Below are positions 35,431-47,871 of a stretch of DNA of 64,000 bases, piece by piece. How positions within the stretch are numbered: the stretch's first letter is position 1; each line of letters opens with the position of its first letter. The notes beneath the pieces were generated by a model. That model had not been told where the DNA came from, did not search any database, and was given only the letters and a program-made list of their open reading frames with translations. The stretch comes from Raffaelea ambrosiae. Its lineage: Eukaryota; Ascomycota; Sordariomycetes; Ophiostomatales; Ophiostomataceae. The DNA lies in NCBI GenBank assembly GCA_002778195.1, contig PCDI01000001.1, positions 3,240,857-3,304,856 of the forward strand, written 5' to 3'. A program made the translations under genes and the position numbers.

Positions 35431-36080
35431 GATGAAGGAATGGAAGAGAAAAAGAGAAGGAAGGTAGTAGGTTGGGCAAAGATAGCGAGAAGCCAAGAGA
35501 GCAACTCGGGGAGGAAGGTGGCTAGAAGCCGAGCGTGTAGACAAGAATGATAAAGGCAGTGCACACCGTGGAGTGATCAAGAAGAGAAGACACGGATGGA
35601 CAAGAGGAAACGACAGGATTCGACGAGGGATATCCAGGCGAATGTGGGAGTAGAGGACAAAGCATTTATACTATACAGTGTTGTTTCATGGACGCGTCGA
35701 CGACATGGTTGCTTCCATCTGGCCGTAAACTGTTATACCATTCTATTATTCTGTTTTTACTCCTACGAAAGTACGGAATGGGGGTAGGGTACGAGGGGGT
35801 GTGCGTGTAAGTCCTGACAAAGGACGATGTATTAGTGGCCTAAAGGGGGTGTTGGAGACAAACAAGACGATGGAGGCAGGCGAAAGAGGGAATGGGCACG
35901 AGAACATAGCAGAGTGAAGAAGGGGTGTTGAGCCAAGGGAAGTGGGAGGTTCAGAGGTATTGGGAAAGTGATCTCTGATCTGGCCCCCAAGGGCGGGCTG
36001 TGTTAGTCGATGGCAACGAGGAGAGGAGGAAAAAGGGGTCCGCCGAAACACAAAAAGCAGGCGCTGGTGGAAATTCAGGG

Positions 36081-36107
36081 AAAAAAAAAAAAAAAAAAAA
36101 AAAAAAA
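36081..36107. repeat. Poly-A tract (27 A)
   Basis: An uninterrupted run of A on the plus strand upstream of the ATPase gene. No retroelement frame lies beside it. Confidence 0.9.
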
Positions 36108-37573
36108 GCCACCCAAGACCAGAGACACCAAGCCAGCAACAAAGCATGGCCGCCAGCCAAGTCAGGCAAGTGTGCCTCGCTAACACGCAGCATCCACCCT
36201 GCAGCAAACCGGTATTATTGCGGTGTAAGTCGTCGTCGCAGCAGATCCGGTGTGCTCGTAGCTGCTATACTACTGTGCTGTTAGCCATGTTAGTCTGGTG
36301 GTCCTCTTACACGCCTCTTTTTTTTTTTTTTTCTTTCCATTTTCTTTATTTCTTCGCCTCGGCGGCTAGGAGGCTGGACCACTGCCCACAGGGTCCATTG
36401 CAGGAGAAAACAGGCCTGCCACAAATCGCTCATAGATTCACCAAGTCGAAAAAGGGCGTCCCCTTCTGAGAAAGAGAAAGATACTCCCCTAGACAAGACA
36501 GTGCAACTCCCAGACGCCATTGCAACTGGGCCCCTCTGGCACCCCCCAAGCCATCCCAGATCCATACGTCCGCACAGCCCATACGTCGCATCTCAGATTC
36601 CAGCTCCATCAGCCGTCGGTTAACAGCAAAACTTGGGCCTTCTTCCCTTCTTTTCGGTCCTGCTTTTTTCAAGTCTTCTAGTATTGTTTGGCTAATATGA
36701 GAACATTGTCTCCATCTCTCGACCTTTCTCGGTGTCTTTGAAACGAACCTGGTCTAATGATTTGCGGTGCAACGTATACATGTAGAGATACCAATGCCCT
36801 CCGTGCCATGGACGAGCAAAGGGGAAAGTCACCATGTACAGCATCCTAGAGGAAGAGAGGTCGCTTCCCACCCTACGCCATAGCGCATATCTTGCTGTGG
36901 ACACTGCTGTCGCAGTCCAGGACGGATTGGGCTGGCGCATGGCCATGCCCCAAGCCGGGTCCAAGTTGTTATTTTACGGCTTAAATTTTGATTTTCTTTT
37001 ATTACCCAACTTTTTCGACCCCAACACCGCAGGGCAAGCGCGGCTCGAGTTCCCTGTCGGGAAAGGACGCCCCCCCTGTAGTGCGCGTGCAGCGGCACTG
37101 TAGCATGGCGCCTACAGCATGTGCTCTCGCATTTTTCTCGCTGTTTCTCCCTCCTCGCCACGCACCACCTTCTCCGAGTCCTCGTTCGTGTTCTCCTCTA
37201 CGGTACCCTCGTTTTAATCCAGCACCCCGTCAGACCCTGCCTGGTTTCTGTCTGGTCTGTCAATGGCCCTTTTGTCTGTGTGAATCATGGCATGGCAAAA
37301 GGCTCTGTTACCACAAACCACAACAAAGGTCCAGCGAGATCGAACTGCCTCATTAGGACTCCCGCAAGAAGGGCATGCAAAACGCACTACAGGAGGCTTG
37401 TCTGTCCTTGGCCTCGTCTTGCCTAGGCTTGTGCTGGCTTTGCGATGCGTTATTGGGATCTTCGCTAGATAGAACGGGCAGCTGGGATTCCTGTTGGCCT
37501 CTCCTGGCAGAACACGCACGACACGGAGTGTAGGGGGTAGTTAGCAGCTATTATGGCCTATGGAAAAAAACGG

Positions 37574-37582
37574 CAGGGTTTG

Positions 37583-37619
<37 letters not shown>

Positions 37620-37622
37620 CTG
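37574..37622. repeat. 35-base poly-A run between inverted 8-mers
   Basis: CAGGGTTT (37574-37581) and AAACCCTG (37615-37622) are perfect inverted repeats flanking A at 37583-37617. The second arm uses the last three A of the run. Confidence 0.85.
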
Positions 37623-37799
37623 TCTGTTAGCACACAAACAGCTGGTGCAGGCAATTGGCGGCAAAGCCGTTCTAGAAGCTAACCCGCTAATCAATCCACT
37701 AGTAGTGACGTCACTTAGGCGCTCTTAGGACGAACAATTCCCAAGCAGCTCCCCCGTCTGCCATTCCGACTGGGCCCGTGCACGCTGCGGGCTTGTAGG

Positions 37800-39670
37800 G
37801 CCTGGGTACAGCTCAGTGGAGCCGCACTGGTATTTTGCCTTTGATATTGAGGTTCTTTCACGTCTGCCCTCCCTCCCCATCCTCCACCACCCGTCGTCTG
37901 CTGCCTCTTCTCGGTGCAGTTTTGCCCCTTTCTCGTTCGGTTTTCGTTGCTTCTTCTATAATGTCTGCCCAGTCTGCCCCATATCCTCTCAAACTTACAC
38001 GACTTTCAGCACAAAAATCCGTCCTCATCTCGTTTCTCTCGTTTTCCTCCCGTTTTTGCAACGAGTCCTTCTTGCTACGTACAGGCCCTCCTGTCAGATC
38101 CACCCCCTGCACTATGTCCAACGTTTCACGAATTAAACTTCATACCGGTGCATTTTCTAGCTCTCCGTCTGTTGTCTCCTCTTCCTCTTCCCGTAGATCG
38201 TCCGTGCTTGCTGGGTCCTTTGTCTTCATACTTCACCCTGCTCCTCTCTGGTTGGTCACGTCTTGGTCGTGTTGGTTTCGAAGGCATCGTTTCCCATTTC
38301 GACCCACACATCCATGTCGGTATCTTACAGTGACACCTACGACGTAGCTTCACCGGCACAGGGCAGTAGCGTCTGGGTCCTAGCTCGGATTGTCCTTGAC
38401 CTTCCTCCTAGTTCGTCCTCCCCATGCGAGGGCGGAACCAGATCAAAAACAGCAAGGACAAATTTGCTCCTTTGTGATTGGCGAGTCGACCCAGCATCCA
38501 TCAGAAGGGGGCTGTGCTTTCTCTTCACATCTCCTACTGCTTCTCCACTGGAGATTTTTGTTATTTAATTTTTATTCAATTCGCACTTTGCTATCTACAT
38601 TTTCTTTTGTCCCGCTTCTTCTGTCGTGCTCACAGACCAGCACCATGTCCCATGGCGTCGTCATCCACGTCTCTCCATCGTGTTAGTGCTTCTGTCGTTT
38701 GACCTTCTCGGGAAGAATCTCGTCCCCGGTCGTGTTCTGTGGCCCCGTCACACTCTTTCGCGCTTCTGAGCTTCCCATACCACCCTCTCCAGCTACTCCC
38801 ACCGTCCTTCCTCTTGTCTCACCCCCCTTTTCCTCCCTTCTCTACACATGTTGCATCCTCCAACTGCCATCGTCCCCTTCCTGTTCTGGCTAAGCAATGA
38901 CAAACAAGCTTTTTGAAAAGTGGGCTAGAAACAAACAGACAAAATTAATGCCTCGGCCACTGGGAATTTCATGCAGCAACATCACAGCTATGGCCAGCAC
39001 CTTAATTCATACCCCTCCCCATCAAATTTTCATACGCCCCTGGATTTTGTGCTCACTACTTTCTGCTACTTTCTTCTACTTCTATGTTTCTCTCCCCAGA
39101 AGCTTCGTGGTCTTGTCCATTTCCTGTGCTACGTAGTAGACCAGCTTGTCATGCAGTTTAATTCTGATTCTTTTTATTCCTTTCCTCGCCTGTTTCCCCC
39201 TTTATGGCTAGCTGCTCTTCCTCTCGACCACCTCGACCCCCCTCGTCAATCTTTCGAACAAATTCTTGTTCTCTTCTGGACCTCGTGAGCACTCGGTCCT
39301 TTTGCTTCTTGCTTTCCTAACACCTTCGTCCCTCCCACTTCCTTTGGTTTTTAAATTTTCTTCTTCCATTCACTCTACTTTCTCTCCGTTCTCACTATTC
39401 CCCTCTCGTGCAGCTCTTGCTTTCTTCGTTCAATTTTGCCGGGCCCTGTCAAGTCCCGTATGTTCGTTATCAGGTCAATTTCAGACCAGTAGGCCGGCCA
39501 TCTCCACCAACACTTTTGTTTTTCTGCCACTTTATTTTGTTTTTCTACGCTGGCTTTTCTTTACCTCTCTTGCTGCACAGTTCCGTGTGTCCCCCTTTCT
39601 TTCAAACACTTCAACCTCCCTTCTTCGTTTCTGCACACCCGCCTTCCTTCTTTCCCTAGTTTAATTGCTT
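37800..39670 (+). other. CT-rich plus-strand block
   Basis: A sustained pyrimidine-rich strand resembles the long leaders of the PH-domain and Tsc2 genes, but no coding exon was found at either end. It may be a promoter/leader of an unrecognised transcript, or a compositional relic. Confidence 0.35.
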
Positions 39671-39679
39671 ACCTCCATC

Positions 39680-41760
39680 CGCTTGTGCCATTTGATGCGC
39701 AGAATCAATGTGTGAGGCAATTATTTGTTCCATTGGTATGTTTTTACGAATATTGGAGCGGCGCGTATTGTCTCGAGTTATGGGGGACACTCTTTGAATA
39801 CCCATACCAAGCTTTGAATATGAATCATACGACCGTTCATAAACAAGCTACAGAGAAGATCTGCTACTTTGGGTTGACATGACAGTCAGAGTAAGGTCAA
39901 ATATACAAGGTCTGTTGCACGTATGTCTAGCGAGACGAAATGATTGTCTGTCTAGTCTAACGTAGAATACCTTCCCGTCTTCTCCTGGAAATACCTGCCT
40001 ACAGCCACAGGGAATACCCGCCCAACAGACTTGGGATTTTCGTATGATTTGCCGTTAATATTTCCCGTTGTTCTGTTTGATTTTAATTCTTTTCCCCCAT
40101 CTTGTAAATGATAAACCAGGCCAAACATGGTTGGCTAACATTTTCGACGATATCTGTCAGCTGCTATAGTTAGAGGTCACACAGCCCCCTACAGGGAACA
40201 TGTTAGAGGGTTCGAGCAGTGTTCCATGCGCAGGAAAGATAGATCTATAGTTGACGCTCTCAGCCCTTGTGCGCTGTCTTGTTCGGCGCCCTCGGCCCCT
40301 AGTACCGCGGGCAAAAACAATGAACATATGTAGGCGAACCCTGGACAACGCCCACTCGTTAAAGTAATTTTCTTTCTCTACTGTCTCCTTGTAACTGGTA
40401 GCACTATGCTCACCCTCCCCACGTGGACAGTGAGCCCAAACACACACCCATATATTCTGAACTCTTCCTAACACAGAGACAATGCCCCCTTCTTTTCTTG
40501 CCCTAGGCCAAAGAAAGTGCTCTCCGCAAAGAGAAACAGAATTTTTTCTCTCCTAATGGAATATAGCACGTAATTTCTATCACATTTTATTTATAGGGTC
40601 GCCATACTCAGAGCTCTCCGCTTGAAAATTGCAGTGTGACTTCGTAGAGTGAAGAGGCCTCCTACCTCTTGTCACACTCCTACATTTTCTTCTGTTTCTT
40701 CGTAGATGATGGGACAATATATAATGCTTTCTGTGAAAACGCTTCCTATCTCAGATGCTACCTATCCTCTGATTCTCATGACATTGGGTTTCCCAAGGGA
40801 GAAGTGGGAGCTAACAAAATTAGACTTTACCATAGTCTGGTTTCATGGAAAAACGATGTTCTTTTCGCGTCTTGTGATATTGGTGTTCCTGTTCTAGGAA
40901 ATCCCTATGCACACAAATGGGAAAATGCAGGCTTAAGATTCGTGTAGCTCGGGGCGTGCCTGCCCAAAGCTCTGCAGTATATTATGATAGACAAAGGTAG
41001 TCTTTCCATACCCAGGCAACCAGAAACAAATTGATCAAGCCTCGCATATATTGAGACTTGGGCCCTAGTTGATTTGTAATGCAGGAGGGAGGATAAAGAT
41101 TTGGCATATCGCGACCTCTCATCCTTACGCTTTATATGCGCACGTGACTAGAATAAGTAACAATTTTCTGTCTTTCATTTTATGAAACCCAACCAATTCT
41201 CCCTTTTCATAGTCAGTGGCTTCTTAACAAATGGTGACGGATGCACGGTCGAGGTTTCAAAGACCGGTTGCCCCGACATGACTGAAGAATCAGGGGGGAA
41301 TGTCAACAAACTCCGAACCCGGATTCCTTTTTATTCAATCACAACTCAGCCATAAAAGCATGATGGAACCTCATCCCAGGTATATTCAGATTATTCCTTG
41401 GGTCAATGTTCACGACTGGCCCGTCTTAAAAGATAAGCGGTAACTACACATAATTAGATTCTTCCCAAACCCTTAAAGCCCACAATCCCGAAACCAAACA
41501 ATAGGAATGTGTTTTTAAACCCCCCTTTTCGACTGCCACAACGAGCATACCATATGACCAATAGTCCTTTATAACGGGCATCATAACAGTGAATACCATT
41601 ACACCCCCCTCTTGCGCTCTTCGTTACAAGACGGAGCGGCTCGCAGAAAGACAGATGAAAGCATGAGATCCTGTCTTGGTTGGCGAATACGTGATGCTTT
41701 CGGGTCTGTTTAAGTCTCGTACAATTTTAATACATCTCTACAGGTCATAACACGCACATG
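39680..41760. other. A/T-rich block
   Basis: By eye the sequence is clearly richer in A/T than the rest of the window, with stop codons in all frames and no repeated ends found. A degenerate, possibly RIP-mutated repeat is one explanation; simple A/T-rich intergenic DNA is another. Confidence 0.35.
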
Positions 41761-42286
41761 AACACACTGAACAAAAAAAAAAGGATTCTATCATCCGTCT
41801 AGACAAAGAGAGAAAAACACGGCTTGGGAGAGTTTCGAATAGATGATGGTATCGAGGTCGATTATTGTGTAGCAAAAGCTGTCGATCTAGCGGTAGTGGT
41901 AGTGGTAGTGGTGGGTGGTGGGTGGAAAGGGAGAGGTGGTTAAAGGTCAAGGGTGTCGTGAAGGGCAGACTGATTGTTTGTTCGGATGAAATGTAGTGGC
42001 AGTGAAAAGACGTCTCTTCTCTTTCGTGTTTTTGTTTTCCTGGGAAAATACGACACCGGCGAAACGAACCCCGACAAATGAAAGGCAAAATGGGAAGAGG
42101 CAATGATAAACAGGCAGGGAACAAAAAGGAGGAGAGGACGAACGGGAGGAAAAAAAAGGAATAGGCACAAGCATCCACACATCCTTCCAAGACAAATGGC
42201 ACGGCACAAAAGTCAAAAAGAATGCAGGAAAAAAAAGGACGCAACCTGCGGCCACGGCACACACAGAGAACATAAGAAAAAGCCTT

Positions 42287-44723
42287 TTACTGAACCTGTG
42301 ACACCACCTCGCTGGCCCGCGACAGTGCCTCCACCATCTGCTGGCACTCCTTACGCCGCCGCACAGTGTAGTCGCTCTCCTTGAGTAGCTCGTCGAGCGT
42401 GTCTGTCCGGTACATGTTCTCGAGCAGCTCGCGCTGCATCTCGTCTTTTGTGAACCTGGAGGGGGCGGGTTAGAAAACTCGGGTTAGAACCAAAACGACA
42501 GGAGCTGCTGCACTTACTGCACAAGGGTGAGCATGATGGCCTTGGGCACCATGTCGATCATGGTGCGCTTGACAATGTTGTAATATGACTGGATCAGCAG
42601 TTCTGGTGTATGTTGTTAGCACAGGAAGTGTCTGGAAAAAAAAAAAAAAAAACTTACTAATCACCTCCACCTCAACGTTCTCACGCTCCGACAGAGTACC
42701 CGAAGCCTTCAGCGTCGGCGGCGGCGCCTCCATAGCGGCAGCCTTCTTCTTGTTCTTGGCCGCAAAGAAGCTGCCGAAGAAGCCGCTCTCCTTGTCGTTG
42801 TCCACGGCCAGGGTTGGGCTGGCCGCCCGCGGCGTCGACGCCGACACCGGCAGCGGCTTGCCCGTCTTGGGATCGACCTGCACGGGCTTCGGCGGGTTAT
42901 GGCGCTCGTTGACAATGGCCATGGCGCGGTGGCCGTTGAGGAAGTCGGGGTGGCCCGTGTTGATGTAGCAGGCCTCCATCGCCACCAGGTCGCGCACCAG
43001 CTTGTTGGTCGGCTCCATGGCCTTCTTGAAAAAGGAGATCACCACGGCGTGGATCTTCTCCTTGAGCTGCGGGTACCGCCGGAACAGGCTCTTGCCCAGA
43101 GACTGCGTCAGGATGCGCACCAGCTCATCGTACACGAGCGAGATGCACTTGAGACTCGGCTCCTCGAGCCGCTTGATCTGCTGCTTCACGATCAGCTCGA
43201 ACGCCGTCGTGCCCACAAACAGCGCGGGTGACGAGCCAGACGAGTTGTATAGTATCGTGCGGATGTCCACGTCCTTGACCTGGTCGAAGGGGTCGATCGC
43301 CTTGACGCCGTTGGAGTACAGCTCGTGGAAAACGAAGCTGATACGAGCGCCACCGGACAGCTCCGTGCTCGAGAGCTCCGTGTTGTTGCCGTCCAGCACC
43401 GTCCGCCACTCGTTGGTGAACTCGGTGATGATGTTGAGCACCACGTTGGCGCTGTTGCCCAGGATCGAGGGGCCCAGGCTCTCCAGCTCGGCCGAGTACT
43501 TCTGCAGCGACCCGGCAATGCGGCCCTTGATGTCGGGCAGCGTCTGCTTGATGTGCATCAGCAGAATCAGGTTTAGCTTGCGCGCCAGGTACGGCGTGCC
43601 GCAGTACGAGCTCTTGTTTCGGTACGCCTTGTGTGACTCGAAGAAGTTCTTCTCGTTCTCCAGCGCCGCCGTGATCGGCTTCTTGTTGTCAATGTCGCGC
43701 TGGCCGCGGTTGACCACCGGGACGTAGCCCAGGCGCAGCGGGATGATGCGCCCAGCCAGGATGTCCACCACGTCGGTGCCTTCGTCCATAAGATCCACCT
43801 TGGTCAGCACACCGATCGTGCGCTGGCCCTCCGGGTCGACCTCGCGCGCCAGCTTCAGACCGTCCGAGTTGGCCAGATCCTGGTTCGCCGCCGTCACAGC
43901 CAGGATAATGGCATTGGGCTTCTGGATGTACTTCATCACCATGTCGCGGATTTGCCGCTCGATATCGCGCGGCTGGTCGCCCACGGGCACCTTTGTCAGA
44001 CCGGGCAAATCGACGAGGGTCAGGTTCAGGACGTTCGGCGAGTACACGCGCAGGTTGATCGGTGCCGGGGAGATGCCCGAGTTGCGGCCGACCTTGGCCT
44101 CGGTCTCGCGGCTGATTTCGTCACGGATCTTGTTGAAGTCGAAGAACTTCTGGCCAGGGATGTGCAGAAACTCGCCCCATTCGTCCGCGTTGGCCGCCTT
44201 GTCCGTCCCGTTGCTGATCTCATGGGCGCCGCTGCCATTAATACCACCGGTCGCCGAGCGGTTGATCAGCTGTAGAACGAGCGGCCGCCGCGTGACAATA
44301 CCAGAGCCTCGAGGCAAGCTGTTTAGTGAGCCCTAGTGTTAGCCGTATTCCAATGTTCTCGTATTTCGTGTGCTCGCAGCGGTTCGGCGCAGAGGGAGGT
44401 GATGTCGCTTACAAGTCTCGGCCGACGATGTTTTCTAGCACGGAACTCTTGCCACTGGACTGACTGCCGACCACAACAATCTGGGGAAGATCGATCGGGT
44501 TGTTGACGTTGATCGTAACGAACACATCCTGGAGCTTGTTGACCAGCCTGGCAGGAGGGGGGGAGAAAAAAACAGTTAGCAAGGCTGCAGTAACATCGGG
44601 AAACGTCCAGGCATGTCTGCCATAGCTGCAGCCGCATGCCAGACAGCATCATAGGCATGCTACGTACTGGATCAGAGCTGGATCAGAGATGCCACCTGGC
44701 GTGACCAAGTTGGATCCTGTCAT
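42287..44723 (-). CDS. VPS1: Dynamin-related GTPase Vps1
   Basis: Five exons (44723-44668, 44547-44413, 44318-42658, 42602-42518, 42455-42287) encode 701 residues, close to yeast Vps1 at about 704. It is a membrane-scission GTPase acting in Golgi/endosome-to-vacuole transport and peroxisome fission. The P-loop is GSQSSGKSS at residues 46-54. LPRGSGIVTRRP is switch 1, LVDLPGLTKVP is the DxxG region, and LTKVDLMDEG carries the TKxD motif. The middle domain follows, then a variable Ala/Pro insert (AASPTLAVDN) where a PH domain sits in classical dynamins. The GTPase effector domain is split over the last exons (LLIQSYYNIVKRTMIDMVPK; MVEALSRASEVVSQVQ). No PH or proline-rich tail is present, as expected for Vps1. 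Confidence 0.95.
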
Positions 44724-45948
44724 GTTGGCTGGCTCGGCAAAAAGAACACGAAGAGAAGAACGGGAGCGCGCAGCGCTTCAGCAGTCGAACACTCGATGGC
44801 ACAGAGCAGCAGCCTGGTCTCTTGGAAGACGCAGATGTCAGGCTCGTGTCCCTGGGAGGGATGTCGAGGGTATCTGCAGGCGGGGGGTGTGGGAGGGTGG
44901 GATATCGGAAAAGGAGAAGAAGCGGTGGCGGGCCTCCGTCCAAGTTGTGTCGTGAGAAGTCGTCGCAGATGCAGAAAGAGTCAAGAAAGGAGAAAGCTAC
45001 CTGTGCAGGGTCGTTACGGGAGATGGAAACAGAATGCAGACAGAGCAGAGCACCCGGCAAGGGATCTGGTTTGTGTGATGTGCAGGGTGGTGATGGGTTG
45101 GTGGCCCAGAGGGATATAGGGTTCAAAACTCAGGATTGTGTTGACCAGCAAAGCGATCCGCCCCCCCGTTACGCAGGCGACCCTTGCCCGTTTGGGAATG
45201 ACGCGTCATGTGACCGGCATAGCAACACACTTTACATGTGCTATGCCGCGTCTCACCGCCCGGCCCTTATTCAGGCACCAGCATTCTGAAGTGGCGACGA
45301 TGCGCAGTAGCGCACAGGGCCTCAGCAGCAGGGTCTCCCTGGACCACAGTAACTTGCCCTGTTGGGTGCTGAACTTTGCTGCCTGAAACCGAAAGCCCTC
45401 ATTTCCCAAACCAAAATGGCGACGATGACGTGGTCGTGGCTGGCGGTTGCTGCCGCCCGATGATCCGGTCGGTGTTAACCAGTTGTTGCCACTGGCTGCC
45501 CAAAGCTTAAATCCTACTGCCAGCTTTCCTCTTTGATGCCAGCTCGCTGCAGCAGGACCCCAGTACCAGCATCGGTCCACGCTTTGTGATGTTTTCTTCT
45601 CAGCCAGTTCTTTAACCTGGGATCCCAGAGTTGGAAACCTTTATGGATGTTCGATTGTTTGATTTAGCTACATGGGTTCAAACCCAACCCCATCAATATC
45701 GGTTTCCAAGAACAGGTCAATGCCACAGCGTCGACCTTCTCTTGTATGACAATCTTGCAACTGACTAAACAACGCTCTTTTGGGGCAACGACAGGACACC
45801 TCTACTGGTTCATACTGATGTTTACGAGATTTACTTGGAATACGTGATATCCGTTTGGATGAGACGAAGCACTCGTCGACAATGGTCTGTATGTACAGTT
45901 GGCCCCTATGCTACACTGCAAGTTTCGCTGCCAAACAGCCAAGGTTAT
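44724..45948. other. Intergenic region upstream of Vps1
   Basis: It contains the Vps1 promoter and the 3' flank of the racemase gene. No gene, tRNA or repeat was found. A short sequence at about 45674 resembling a T-arm has no matching tRNA body. Confidence 0.45.
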
Positions 45949-47254
45949 CTATAACCGTGCCTTGTCTGAACCCTTGAGAGCCACGGCCCCGTTCTTTACG
46001 TCGTAGTCGACGCCTGCTCTCCATCCCTGCCACCGCTTCAACGCTTCTTCGCCGCCAACGCCCGGCGCCAGGGCCCCCCCCTCGTACCCACCACCCGGCA
46101 CGCCAGGGCCCTGGCCCCGGCGGTTGCCAATGTCTGCAGCCGACACGCTGGTTGCTCCAGTTGAGCCCTCGCCAGCCACCGCCAGAAGCGGCGTTCCCCG
46201 TAATGCCACGGCCGGCCGCTGGTCGCCCTCACGACCAGCGGCGGCGCCCTTCTCGATCTCCAGGAATCCTAGAACAGGCGTGCAGCACGCGTCCGTGCCG
46301 TCAAAGACCGACTCCCAGTGGGAGCGCGTCCGGCTCTTGAACGCTTTGGCAATGGCCTCGCGCAGCGCGGGCCACTTGCTGCGGTCGAAGCGGTCGACCT
46401 CCCACTCCGGGTCGAGACCCAGTCCTTTGACCAGCACTCGGAAGAACTGTGGCTCTATTGCGCCCACGGCCATGTAGCCGCCCTCGTCGGCCGTTGCGTA
46501 GGTGTCGTAGTACGGGCAGCCCGTGTCCAGCAGGTTCTGCCCGCGTGGGTGGGAACCTAGGTCTGTCCTGAGCGCAAACCGTGGGAACGTCGCCAGGTAC
46601 GCAGCGCCGTCGACCATATTGGCCTCGACCACCTGGCCCTTGCCCGTCGTTGCCCGTGACACGAGCGCCAGCAGCACACCGACGGCCATCATGAGCCCGC
46701 CGCCAGCAAAGTCGGCGAGGATGTTCCACGGCGGCGTGGGCTTTTCACCCGCCCGTCCCAGAAGCGCCAGCACCCCGGACACGGCGAGGTAGTTGATATC
46801 GTGACCGGCCATGTCTTTGTATTTGCCGTCACGGCGGAAGCCGCTGAGGCGGGCATAGATGAGGCGTGGGTTGGCAGCAAGGAGCACGTCTGGGCCCAGA
46901 CCCAAACGCTCGAGCACGCCTGGGCGAAAGGGGTCGATCAGGATGTCGGCGCCGCTGGCGAGTTGACGGACGAGGGCCATGCCCGAGGGAGCCTTCAGGT
47001 CAACGGCAATGGAGGCCTTGTGGCGGGCGAGCATGTCTTCGGTAGGACGAGCTTGCGGGGAGTTGGAAGGGCGGTCGATGCGAATGACGTCAGCGCCGGC
47101 GTCGGCAAAAATGAGCCCGGCAAAGGGGCCTGCAAGATAGGGGGGAGGTTAGCAAAAAAAAAAAAAAATTGTAGCAAAGGGTGTGCGCTTTACCTGGAGC
47201 CAAACCGGCCAGCTCGAGGACTTTGATGCCCGAGAGAGGAAGAGGGATGGCCAT
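45949..47254 (-). CDS. Alpha-methylacyl-CoA racemase (family III CoA-transferase)
   Basis: Exons 47254-47194 and 47129-45949 join to 413 residues. The intron (GTAAAG, GCTAAC branch, TTGCAG) lies in GLAPGPFAG. The enzyme inverts the alpha carbon of 2-methylacyl-CoA esters, feeding branched-chain acids into peroxisomal beta-oxidation. Catalytic residues of the racemase subgroup are in place: His130 in GHDINYL, Asp160 in ILADFAGGG and Glu246 in GAIEPQFF. They match the His/Asp/Glu set of the Mycobacterium enzyme. The protein ends in Ala-Arg-Leu, a plausible PTS1 peroxisomal signal. Near the C-terminus is a Gly/Ala-rich stretch (GVPGGGYEGGALAPG) that looks like a lineage insert. Other CaiB/BaiF activities are less likely given the intact racemase residues. 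Confidence 0.9.
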
Positions 47255-47871
47255 GGTGATCTTCGGTTGTAAGGGGGCGGGTGAGTACAAGAGACCCAAA
47301 GGAAAGAAGAAATAAAGAAAGGAGAACAAAGAAAAGAAAAAGAAATGCAATCAAAGCGTCGCTCGAAAGCTCTCACCAACTTCTTGTTTTATTTTTATTT
47401 TGCGGGGTTTGGCACTAACACGCAGGACGACACTAACATGGCGGCAGCCGTGTTTGTATGGCCAGCTGGCAGCGGAATTGGTTTGCCGGGAAGCCGGTGC
47501 CATCGCCAAAACCGGCTGCAGCTGGACCTCGGCAACAGGCTGGGAACACCGCACAACATTCAACATTGAAAAAAAGAAATGCATTTATGGGTGGTCAGGA
47601 AGAGCATGCAAAGAAAACAGATTGCATGGACACCCAACCAGTCAACGTGTACATTGGCCGCTCCTTGCGCCGAGGTCTATTTATGCGACACCATACAATA
47701 CTCGCCGTTGGCAAGGCTGCAGCCTCGTCGTATCGACAAACTGGCCGCACGCACAGGGACGCCCCGGAATGGCCATGCAATACAGATGGTCCTTTGTTCA
47801 GCCAGCCATCATAATCATAACATCAGTAACTAGCAGAACGCCAAACTCCCCCCTCGGTATATTATTTCTTC
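47255..47871. other. Intergenic region between racemase and DAD4
   Basis: The racemase promoter and the DAD4 3' flank, both for minus-strand genes. No gene is seen. The plus-strand frames here are short and motif-free. Confidence 0.5.

Larger units (their letters stand above)
35431..42286. other. 6.9-kb stretch without a recognisable gene
   Basis: No family motif was found on either strand. Contents: poly-A at 36081-36107, a poly-A hairpin at 37574-37622, a plus-strand CT-rich block at about 37800-39670, and an A/T-rich block at about 39680-41760. The last 500 bp are the 3' flank of Vps1, with G/A-rich sequence. Long open frames in the CT-rich block are Ser/Phe/Pro-rich and reflect base composition. 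Confidence 0.5.

Noticed and set aside
37835..38347. 170-codon plus-strand frame in the CT-rich block
   Set aside because: The Ser/Phe/Pro-rich composition is expected from pyrimidine-rich DNA; no motif.
40669..40947. Plus-strand frame with FVDD, resembling the YVDD box of reverse transcriptases
   Set aside because: No other reverse transcriptase motif, integrase or terminal repeat was found around it.
45660..45700. T-arm-like sequence GGGTTCAAACCC, suggestive of a tRNA
   Set aside because: The stem pairs only partly and no acceptor, D or anticodon arm can be folded around it.
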